A stretch of 7,475 bases of DNA from Elusimicrobiota bacterium (GTDB lineage Bacteria; CG03; SLGR01; PWQF01). Of the stretch, positions 1-5,555 are shown one piece after another. The notes beneath the pieces were generated by a model. That model had not been told where the DNA came from, made no database searches, and worked only from the letters and a program-made list of their open reading frames with translations. The DNA is taken from NCBI GenBank assembly GCA_003557485.1, contig PWOI01000020.1, positions 1 to 7,475 on the forward strand, given 5' to 3'. A program made the position numbers and the translations under genes. Every line of letters starts with the position of its first letter. Within the stretch, counting starts at the first letter, position 1.

Positions 1-1
1 A

Positions 2-1099
2 CCTGCAGGCGCTTCACTACACCTTGACATACCATTCTCTATCGAAGATCTGAAGCACGGCATTAAAAAAGCAGCAGGACTTGGCACATGTATCAGCATG
101 AGCAGCAACAGTGGACAGATCTACTTTTCTTCAAAAATAATGCGGAACTTTTACAAGGAGGCGCTTCTATATGCAAACTCCGAAGTAAATACGCTCATTC
201 TGGGCGAAACGGGAACCGGAAAAGAGATGGTGGCCAGGCTACTGCACCACTATAACAATCAACGCAGCAGCGGCCCATTTATATGCGTCAATTGCGGCGC
301 AATACCTGAAGGTCTTTTTGAAGCCGAGTTTTTTGGCTACTCTCCAGGGGCATTCACTGGTGCCTCACACAGCCACGCTGGATATTTTGAACAAGCAAAT
401 GGCGGAACAATATTTCTTGATGAAATTGGCGATCTCCCTCTGTACCAGCAGGTCAAATTACTTCGTGTCATAGAGCAACAATCCATAACTCCACTAGGGT
501 CGAGGCGCAAAATATCGCTCGACTTCAGGCTTATCACCGCCACTAATCGCGATTTATATAGCATGGTGTGCGAAGGGCAGTTTCGGCCTGACCTATATTA
601 CAGAATCGCGGTTGCTATACTTGACCTTCCCGACCTTGAAGCGAGAGGGAAAATAGAAAAATGCCAGTTATTCTCTCACCTCATGTCCTTAATTTCTAAA
701 AAAGAGGGTATACGCACTCCTGATCTCCCTGACTGGCTACTTAACGCGGTCGGCAAAAGGGTTTTCAATGGGAACATAAGGGAAATGATGAACATCGCTG
801 AACGCGTATTTTTAAAATACCGTATCGGTGGAACGTGGAGTAAAAAAGCCATCTTACCTATAATCGAAAATGAATCAGAAGCGCTAATGCCAGCAGCACA
901 CCCCTTTACCGATCATGATCTCGCCGTGGAGAAAAATGAAATACTGGATGCCTTGCAACGCAACCACTGGGTAAGGAAAAAGGCTGCCATGGACCTCGGC
1001 ATAAGCCGTAAGGTGCTATGGGAAAAAATGCATAAGCATAACTTATATAACCATCCCGACCACGTAGGAAAGCGCCCCAGGCAACGGAGGGCAAAGTGA
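2..1099 (+). CDS. Sigma-54-dependent transcriptional activator (enhancer-binding protein), 5'-partial
   Basis: Cytoplasmic AAA+ ATPase that remodels sigma-54 RNA polymerase to open promoters. The frame has no stop back to position 2. The first in-frame ATG (position 98) has no Shine-Dalgarno at normal distance, so the gene probably starts outside the window. The 32 upstream codons include GASLHLDIPFSIEDL, which resembles the end of a receiver domain, with Ile where the conserved Lys of the KPF motif should be. Numbering from the Met at 98: Walker A GETGTGKE 36-43, sigma-54-contact GAFTGA 84-89, Walker B GGTIFLDE 102-109, sensor I ATNRDL 148-153, Arg-finger region with R163 and R169, sensor II GNIREM 225-230, and a Fis-type helix-turn-helix about 277-316 (KAAMDLGISRKVLWEKM), then a basic tail. 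All activator motifs look intact. Its stop overlaps the ABC transporter start by 4 nt. The degenerate receiver suggests control other than classical phosphorylation (inference, FleQ as precedent). Family is certain; target genes are inferred. Confidence 0.93.
   Translation, partial: PAGASLHLDIPFSIEDLKHGIKKAAGLGTCISMSSNSGQIYFSSKIMRNFYKEALLYANSEVNTLILGETGTGKEMVARLLHHYNNQRSSGPFICVNCGAIPEGLFEAEFFGYSPGAFTGASHSHAGYFEQANGGTIFLDEIGDLPLYQQVKLLRVIEQQSITPLGSRRKISLDFRLITATNRDLYSMVCEGQFRPDLYYRIAVAILDLPDLEARGKIEKCQLFSHLMSLISKKEGIRTPDLPDWLLNAVGKRVFNGNIREMMNIAERVFLKYRIGGTWSKKAILPIIENESEALMPAAHPFTDHDLAVEKNEILDALQRNHWVRKKAAMDLGISRKVLWEKMHKHNLYNHPDHVGKRPRQRRAK
1086..1090 (+). promoter_or_regulatory. Ribosome binding site setting the GTG start of the ABC transporter
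   Basis: GGAGG lies inside the last codons of the regulator gene, 5 nt before the GTG at 1096. It supports a GTG start and the 4-nt GTGA overlap with the regulator stop, an arrangement that normally couples translation of the two genes. Confidence 0.75.
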
Positions 1100-3246
1100 G
1101 CGCAACAGAAGCCCAAGCTCAGGAAAAAAGCAATGCCGATGCTGAGAAATCACATTCAGCAGTTTACGCATTCTGTCTTGTATCAGCATTTCATAACTCA
1201 CCATTAGACCCTGAGCAGCTCGCAATAACGGAGGGAATCAGCAAAGAAAAAGCCGGGACAGCGGATCTTATACATCTAGCCTCAAGGCACCGCTTCAAGG
1301 CTAAGCAGGTAAATCTTGCATGGGAAGATCTTGAGCGACAAAGCTTTCCAGCAGTATTAGAGCTTAAAAATGGACAGTTCCTGGTAATTGCTCGTGTAGA
1401 ATCTGAACAAGCTGTCTTAGTTGAGCCTAGACAGGGCAAACCACTCATAGCAACGCGTGAACAGCTGGAAGAAATCTGGACCGGCAACCTGGTCTTGATG
1501 CGTCCTAAAATCGGATGGAACACGGAAAATCCACGATTTGGATTTGCCTGGTTTCTTCCAATGCTGAAGCGTTACAGGTCAAGCCTGACAGAGGTAGGCA
1601 TTGCCGCTTTTGTAATTCAGGTATTTGCGCTGGCCACGCCTCTATTCACCTTGCTCATCATTGACAAGGTTTTGGTTCATCGCTCTATTTCCACTCTTAA
1701 TGTATTAGCCGGCGCCATGCTGGCCATTCTGCTTTTCGAGGCAGTTTTGGGCATTCTGCGTGCTCAGTTAATGACACGCACAACATACCGTGTAGATGCA
1801 ACACTGGGCATGAAGGTGTATGAGCACCTTCTCAGCGTCCCATTAAGATACTTTGAACAACGCAAAGTTGGTGACACAGTTGCCAGAGTCAAGGAGATGG
1901 AAACGATACGCCAATTCCTTACTGGCTCTAGCATGATGGCAATAATTGACCTGCTTTTTGTAGGCGTATTCTTGCTTGTCATGTTTTTAATAAGTTACCA
2001 GTTAACGCTATTAGTTATAGCCATGCTTCCTCTACTGGTTGGTCTATCCATCATAACTTACCCGACCATCAGGAAGCGAATGGTCGACCGACTTGAAAAA
2101 AGTGCTGAATATCAATCATTCCTTAACGAAACCATAAGCAGCATACAGACTATAAAGTCTCTATCTGCTGAGAAGCAGATGGCAAGGCGCTGGGACTCCT
2201 TGCTTGCCAGCTATGCTACTGCATCATACAAAAGTGACTCGCTTTCCGGAATTGTCGGATCTATCGGCCAGGTGATGCAAAGGCTAATAACGCTTGCCAT
2301 TCTATGGTACGGCGTGCAGCTTGCTCTAGATGGATCAATTACAGCAGGCCAGCTAATTGCTTTCAACATGATTGCAAGCCAAGTAACCAGCCCAGTGCTA
2401 CGCATGGTACAGACCTGGCAAGGCTTGCAACAAGTTGGACTATCCATCGAAAGGCTGGGTGATTTAATGAACCCCCCTCAGGAGCCTATACTTAACACTG
2501 GGCGACAAAACCTCAAGCCATTGCAGGGCAAAGTGGAAGTGGAAAATGTTGAGTACCGCTATCGCCCGGACCTGGACCCTGTGATCAAGGGAGTCAGCTT
2601 TACCATTCAACCGGGAAGTTTTGTCGGTATCGTAGGCCGCAGTGGGTCGGGAAAAAGTACCTTGGCGAAGCTGCTTCAGCGGCTATACCTCCCCAGCTCT
2701 GGAAAAATACGTTTTGATAATATAGACCTTAACGAAGTAGACCCCCGCTGGCTAAGACGCCAGATAGGGGTAGTACCTCAAGAGGGTAGTCTTTTCGCTG
2801 GTACTGTTCGTGAAAATATTTCACTCCATCTTCCTGACGCTCCCATGAGCAGCATTGTAGCTGCTGCAAGACTTGCAGGTGCGGAAAAATTTATAGAGAA
2901 CCTCCCAGCAGGTTATGAAACACCAATTGGCGAGCGTGGCGCTATACTTTCTGGCGGACAGCGACAGCGCTTGGCTATCGCTCGCGCCCTGCTTGCAAAC
3001 CCCAGGATTTTAATATTTGACGAGGCAACTAGCGCACTTGATAAAGCTGCACAGCGAACCATTGAGGCTAGCATTCAAAAGGTCCGCCAAGGTAGAACCG
3101 TTTTCATGGTAGCTCACTCACTTGAAGCTATTCAGCATGCCGATATTGTATTAGTCATGGAAAATGGAAGGATTGTCGAGTCAGGAAGCCACAAAGAGCT
3201 CATGGAAAGAAAAGGCACTTTCTACAAACTTTTCCAGGAGGTATAG
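1096..3246 (+). CDS. HlyB-type type I secretion ABC transporter (permease/ATPase) with inactive C39-like domain
   Basis: Inner-membrane ATPase that drives one-step export of an unfolded protein through an adaptor and a TolC-like duct. Length 716 aa, close to HlyB (about 707). Order: C39-like domain about 18-135, membrane domain about 160-440 with several helices, nucleotide-binding domain about 478-716. Visible motifs: Walker A GRSGSGKST 514-522, Q-loop Q562, signature LSGGQ 618-622, Walker B RILIFDE 637-643 with catalytic E643, D-loop SALD 646-649, H-loop H674. Many stretches match HlyB as I remember it (IDKVLVHR, YFEQRKVGDTVARV, IGQVMQ, GQLIAFNM). The N-terminal domain lacks the peptidase Cys and His: aligned from memory to HlyB, Ser21 and Gln94 occupy those places. 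It therefore should not cleave double-glycine leaders and more likely docks cargo. The start is GTG with GGAGG 5 nt upstream; the next gene begins 2 nt after the stop. LapB-like transporters are the nearest alternative family; overall likeness favours the HlyB group. Confidence 0.97.
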   Translation: MSATEAQAQEKSNADAEKSHSAVYAFCLVSAFHNSPLDPEQLAITEGISKEKAGTADLIHLASRHRFKAKQVNLAWEDLERQSFPAVLELKNGQFLVIARVESEQAVLVEPRQGKPLIATREQLEEIWTGNLVLMRPKIGWNTENPRFGFAWFLPMLKRYRSSLTEVGIAAFVIQVFALATPLFTLLIIDKVLVHRSISTLNVLAGAMLAILLFEAVLGILRAQLMTRTTYRVDATLGMKVYEHLLSVPLRYFEQRKVGDTVARVKEMETIRQFLTGSSMMAIIDLLFVGVFLLVMFLISYQLTLLVIAMLPLLVGLSIITYPTIRKRMVDRLEKSAEYQSFLNETISSIQTIKSLSAEKQMARRWDSLLASYATASYKSDSLSGIVGSIGQVMQRLITLAILWYGVQLALDGSITAGQLIAFNMIASQVTSPVLRMVQTWQGLQQVGLSIERLGDLMNPPQEPILNTGRQNLKPLQGKVEVENVEYRYRPDLDPVIKGVSFTIQPGSFVGIVGRSGSGKSTLAKLLQRLYLPSSGKIRFDNIDLNEVDPRWLRRQIGVVPQEGSLFAGTVRENISLHLPDAPMSSIVAAARLAGAEKFIENLPAGYETPIGERGAILSGGQRQRLAIARALLANPRILIFDEATSALDKAAQRTIEASIQKVRQGRTVFMVAHSLEAIQHADIVLVMENGRIVESGSHKELMERKGTFYKLFQEV
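3236..3241 (+). promoter_or_regulatory. Ribosome binding site setting the GTG start of the adaptor gene
   Basis: A perfect AGGAGG inside the final codons of the ABC gene sits 7 nt before the GTG at 3249. It favours this GTG over the in-frame ATG at 3261 and shows tight coupling to the ABC gene. Confidence 0.8.
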
Positions 3247-3248
3247 CT

Positions 3249-4634
3249 GTGGCCAAAATCATGAGAAAACTATCTCGCGTGGTTAGCCGCTTGACTTCTC
3301 GTTACAGCGAGACAAAAAAGCAGCGCAGGACAGATAGGCTTAAAAAGCTTGAGCAAGAGTTTCTTGATCCGCTCAGGTCAATTCAAGAAACTGAGCCTCC
3401 GGCCGGAAGGAGACGTGTACTATGGGCACTACTGGCTTTACTGCTGTGTGCGCTCATTTGGTCTTGGTTTGCACGCATTGATGTCGTGGCCACTGCCAAT
3501 GGTCGATTTATACCTGACGGCCGTAATAAAGTAGTGCAAAGCATGGAGCTTAGCGCTGTAGAAGAGGTCTTGGTCGAAGTAGGGCAACGCGTGGAGTCCG
3601 GTCAACTGCTGGCCAAACTGGATGAAACACTGGCCGCAGCAAGCAATGAGTCCATTGAAAAGGCTGCAAGACTCAATATGGCTCGACGGCACAGACTACA
3701 AAGCACCCTGAGCGGCACCGCGCACAATATCCATCAATCAGACGAGATACATAAACTCAACGATGATATATGGAAAACAGAGAAAGCAAGGCATTCAAGT
3801 GTCCGCAAGTCAATGAACGCCAACATTCGTGAAGTGCAAGCAGAGCTACGATCACATGAATCACGACTTCGGCGGCAAATTGAGCGCCAAGAGCTGGTTA
3901 GGCAGAGGACAGAAAGCGCTAGCCGCTTAGCAGAAATTGGCGCTATAGCTAGAAACGACTACATAATGCTCCGTGAAGAAAGTATTTTACTACAAAGTGA
4001 TATCGACTCGTCTCGAGAAAAAATACAAATTCTTGAAGAACGCTTGGTCAACGCAACTGAAGCACTGGAACAGATTGAAGCGGAGCGACGACTCGATCTC
4101 CTTGCCAGCTTAGAAAGCACTATGAGTGAGTCATACCAGCTAACTGAGCAGCAATCTCATATCGTACATTCCTTGGAGAGCAGAAGCCTTCACGCCCCCG
4201 TTTCGGGTACCGTGAAGTCCATAAATGTTTCAACACCAGGAGAGGTTGTTACAGCTGGGTCCAGCATTATCGAAATTGTCCCTGACGAAGCGCCCCTTCT
4301 TGTTGAGCTGGATCTTTCGGATAGAGATTCCGGATTTGTAGAAGTAGGTCAGCGGGTAGAAATAAAAGTTGAAGCTTTTCCATTCACTCAATATGGCGTA
4401 TTGCCTGGCAAGCTAGTTTGGGTTAGCGCAGATGCACAGACCACCGGCAAGGAAGGCTACTACCGAGCCTGGGTTGAGCCTGACAAGCGCTATCTTGAGA
4501 GAGGTAACCAACGCGTCTCAGTGCGTCCTGGCATGACTGCATCAGTTGATGTCAACACAGGCGAAAGAAGAGTGCTTGAGTTTTTTCTTTCCCCTCTTTC
4601 ACGCAACATCAGCGAGGGCCTTAGCGTGAGATGA
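3249..4634 (+). CDS. HlyD-family type I secretion periplasmic adaptor (membrane fusion protein)
   Basis: Periplasmic bridge between the inner-membrane ABC transporter and the outer-membrane TolC-like channel. Length 461 aa (HlyD 478). Residues 1-56 form a strongly basic cytoplasmic segment, comparable to the HlyD N-terminus that takes part in substrate recognition. One membrane helix lies at about 57-75 (VLWALLALLLCALIWSWF). The first lipoyl half-motif follows at about 83-125 (GRFIPDGRNKVVQ ... VEVGQRVESGQLLAKLD), then a long charged coiled-coil hairpin about 130-305, the second lipoyl half at about 311-345 (SLHAPVSGTV), and a beta-barrel region about 350-440 with the family stretch IKVEAFPFTQYG at 372-383. 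The C-terminus LSPLSRNISEGLSVR strongly resembles that of HlyD. No truncation is seen. It lies 2 nt behind the ABC gene, so the two should be made together. Identification is firm; which cargo it carries is inferred from context. Confidence 0.96.
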   Translation: MAKIMRKLSRVVSRLTSRYSETKKQRRTDRLKKLEQEFLDPLRSIQETEPPAGRRRVLWALLALLLCALIWSWFARIDVVATANGRFIPDGRNKVVQSMELSAVEEVLVEVGQRVESGQLLAKLDETLAAASNESIEKAARLNMARRHRLQSTLSGTAHNIHQSDEIHKLNDDIWKTEKARHSSVRKSMNANIREVQAELRSHESRLRRQIERQELVRQRTESASRLAEIGAIARNDYIMLREESILLQSDIDSSREKIQILEERLVNATEALEQIEAERRLDLLASLESTMSESYQLTEQQSHIVHSLESRSLHAPVSGTVKSINVSTPGEVVTAGSSIIEIVPDEAPLLVELDLSDRDSGFVEVGQRVEIKVEAFPFTQYGVLPGKLVWVSADAQTTGKEGYYRAWVEPDKRYLERGNQRVSVRPGMTASVDVNTGERRVLEFFLSPLSRNISEGLSVR

Positions 4635-4664
4635 ACGTTTAGGCAACCTACGAAACAAAGCGGG

Positions 4665-4695
4665 ACAAAAAAATATTCATCAGCAACAAAAAAAT
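4665..4695. repeat. Two ACAAAAAAAT A-tract repeats spaced 21 bp
   Basis: An identical 10-bp unit, ACAAAAAAAT, occurs at 4665-4674 and 4686-4695. The 21-bp spacing equals two helical turns, so both A-tracts face the same side and should bend the DNA. It lies upstream of the sigma-54-type promoter candidate, where bending helps a distant activator reach polymerase. The repeat is seen directly; the bending role is inferred. Confidence 0.5.
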
Positions 4696-4705
4696 CAATT
4701 ATTCA
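4693..4705 (+). promoter_or_regulatory. Possible IHF binding site
   Basis: AATCAATTATTCA matches the IHF consensus WATCAANNNNTTR at all fixed positions but one (C for T at the second of the paired T). It directly follows an A7 tract. IHF commonly bends DNA between activator sites and sigma-54 promoters. It sits about 110 bp before the predicted transcription start, somewhat far but usable. Short AT-rich matches arise easily by chance. Confidence 0.35.
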
Positions 4706-4784
4706 CGAACGAAAGGGTTTATCTCCATGACTTTATTGCTATATTAAAATCGCTTTTGCCCTGGTTCAAACCAACGATAAGCCC

Positions 4785-4801
4785 TAGGCATAGCTGTTGC
4801 C
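4785..4801 (+). promoter_or_regulatory. Candidate sigma-54 (-24/-12) promoter for the putative cargo gene
   Basis: TAGGCATAGCTGTTGCC carries GG (4787-4788) and GC (4799-4800) separated by exactly 10 bp, with the CA after GG and the TT before GC also matching the TGGCAC-N5-TTGC consensus. Mismatches are A for T before GG, T and A for the following C and G, and C after TTGC. Predicted start is about 4812, leaving a leader of about 97 nt to the ATG at 4909. The sigma-54 activator encoded upstream gives it context. It is the only + strand GG-N10-GC arrangement I found in the gap. Confidence 0.5.
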
Positions 4802-4810
4802 ACAGTGGCA
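4798..4810. repeat. Perfect short palindrome TGCCAC-A-GTGGCA over the -12 element
   Basis: Six-base arms around a single A overlap the -12 part of the sigma-54-type promoter candidate. This could be an operator at which a dimeric regulator blocks polymerase. It could also be chance, since the arms are short and do not extend further. Confidence 0.35.
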
Positions 4811-4894
4811 CATCAGGAGAGACCGGACGAAGCATCACATCTGTCTTTTGCTATGCATCAAAAATGAGCCAAAAATTGGACTTATTTTCTTTCT

Positions 4895-4900
4895 AGGAGA
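4895..4900 (+). promoter_or_regulatory. Ribosome binding site of the putative cargo gene
   Basis: AGGAGA lies 8 nt before the ATG at 4909 in an A/T-rich unstructured stretch, as expected for strong translation. It fixes the start of the 196-residue protein. Confidence 0.75.
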
Positions 4901-4908
4901 AATAGAAC

Positions 4909-5499
4909 ATGGCACTTCTCGGTGGTCTTCTTAATCTTGACGGTCTGCTTGGCGGCCTGCTTGGCAGCAGTAATGGCCAAGGCACCAGCGAAGTTGTTAA
5001 CGTCAGCAACGCCGCGGCGCTTAACACAGAGGGCCTGGTCGATAGCATGATCGGTGGCATGGATAGCCTGATCAACACCACGCTTGACACCACCTTCAAC
5101 GGCGTACACAGCTTGGTAGAAAGCACTGTCGCCAGCAGCGCCTGTGCAATGAACTCCGTTGCAGAGAGCGCCATTGCCTTTACCGAGCAGAGCGCTACCA
5201 AGGTTTTTGACGGCAATGGAAACCTGATTTCTGAAAGCGCCACTCTTAGCACAGCCCCCGGCGCTGAGATCATGCAAACTTACGCTGCTGAAACCCTCGG
5301 TCCGCTGACTGCCGGCGTGGGCAACGGCATCGACGGCATGCTGAGCGGCGTAGGCGAAGGGGCCGGCCAGGCCATGGCCAACCTCGGCAGTGGCGTTCCG
5401 GAAATGCTGCCGGGTACCACGTCAGCACTGGGTGCCGATATCGTCGCTGCCTCTGACAGCGGTGGTCTGGTGACCAACCTGCTGGACGTTCTGATCTAA
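4909..5499 (+). CDS. Small acidic glycine-rich protein, putative type I secretion cargo (unrecognised)
   Basis: I do not recognise this 196-residue protein. It has 19 Asp/Glu, one Lys (K97), no Arg and one Cys (C79), so it is extremely acidic. There is no Sec signal peptide: the hydrophobic N-terminus lacks any basic residue and contains D11. That N-terminus is built from LLGGLL units (3-8 and 13-18). Residues 42-90 read as amphipathic helix with regular small/hydrophobic spacing. Residues 130-165 are Gly-rich (GVGNGIDGMLSGVGEGAG) but have no RTX nonapeptides. The C-terminus, GGLVTNLLDVLI, ends in Asp plus three hydrophobic residues, as in several type I substrates. It follows the ABC and adaptor genes, has its own ribosome site and promoter candidate, and is closed by a strong terminator, which together suggest an abundant dedicated cargo. 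It is markedly GC-richer than its neighbours. Activity (surface protein, bacteriocin or other) cannot be read from the sequence. Confidence 0.9.
   Translation: MALLGGLLNLDGLLGGLLGSSNGQGTSEVVNVSNAAALNTEGLVDSMIGGMDSLINTTLDTTFNGVHSLVESTVASSACAMNSVAESAIAFTEQSATKVFDGNGNLISESATLSTAPGAEIMQTYAAETLGPLTAGVGNGIDGMLSGVGEGAGQAMANLGSGVPEMLPGTTSALGADIVAASDSGGLVTNLLDVLI
4945..4968 (+). repeat. Tandem 12-bp repeat encoding LLGG-LLGS
   Basis: CTGCTTGGCGGC is followed at once by CTGCTTGGCAGC (11 of 12 identical). It lies in the Leu/Gly-rich start of the putative cargo gene and suggests growth of this segment by small duplication. Confidence 0.6.
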
Positions 5500-5514
5500 G
5501 TACGTCGAGATAGT

Positions 5515-5549
5515 GGGGCTCTCTCTAGTCGCGGGGGAGCCCCGTTTTT
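5515..5549 (+). terminator. Strong rho-independent terminator after the putative cargo gene
   Basis: An 11-bp stem pairs GGGGCTCTCTC (5515-5525) with GGGGGAGCCCC (5533-5543), using G-T pairs near the loop. The loop is 7 nt, and G then five T follow. It starts 16 nt after the cargo stop. On the - strand no T-run follows the stem, so it is at best a weak stop for the converging TolC-like gene, which ends at 5556. Confidence 0.9.
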
Positions 5550-5555
5550 AAAAAA

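Larger units (their letters stand above)
4635..4908. other. Intergenic regulatory region ahead of the putative cargo gene
   Basis: This is the only long gap in the window (274 bp). I see no protein gene in it; the few ATG-started frames are 4 to 10 codons and lack good ribosome sites. It is A-rich in its first part (two A7 tracts, an IHF-like match) and has a sigma-54-type promoter candidate and a short palindrome near 4785-4810. The cargo gene ribosome site is at 4895-4900. No terminator with a T-run follows the adaptor stop, so some read-through from the transporter operon into the cargo gene is possible. A bulged hairpin (GTTTAGG, then CCTACGAAAC, 4637-4656) lies about 170 bp before the predicted start and could be an activator site, but the symmetry is poor. 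Confidence 0.6.

Noticed and set aside
4740-4745. TATATT as a sigma-70 -10 box
   Set aside because: The matching -35 position reads GTTTAT, far from TTGACA; in AT-rich DNA this is expected by chance.
4728-4748. Six-codon frame (MTLLLY) after AGGG
   Set aside because: It lies upstream of the predicted sigma-54 start, and there are no regulatory codon runs or attenuator hairpin to support a leader peptide.
4762-4773. Inverted repeat TGGTT-CA-AACCA
   Set aside because: Five-base arms only, no T-run and no second copy; too weak to call an operator.
4806-4822. TGGCAC on the + strand as a -24 element
   Set aside because: The bases 10 bp after its GG are GA rather than GC, so the -12 element is missing.
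4846-4863. Inverted repeat TTTTG ... CAAAA in the cargo leader
   Set aside because: AT-only pairs except one, so unstable; not a credible terminator or riboswitch element.
4864-4896. Ten-codon frame MSQKLDLFSF whose stop TAG touches the cargo ribosome site
   Set aside because: The position is suggestive of coupling, but no Shine-Dalgarno precedes its ATG and so short a frame is expected by chance.
4909-4980. Double-glycine leader (bacteriocin type) in the cargo N-terminus
   Set aside because: The usual acidic/hydrophobic leader pattern before Gly-Gly is absent, and the partner ABC protein has lost its peptidase residues.
5209-5235. FDGNGNLISES as a calcium-binding or RTX repeat in the cargo
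   Set aside because: Only one copy, without the GGxGxDxUx nonapeptide pattern.
4882-5277. Minus-strand frames of 126 and 131 codons opposite the cargo gene
   Set aside because: They mirror a GC-rich, strongly biased gene, are low-complexity and lack ribosome sites.
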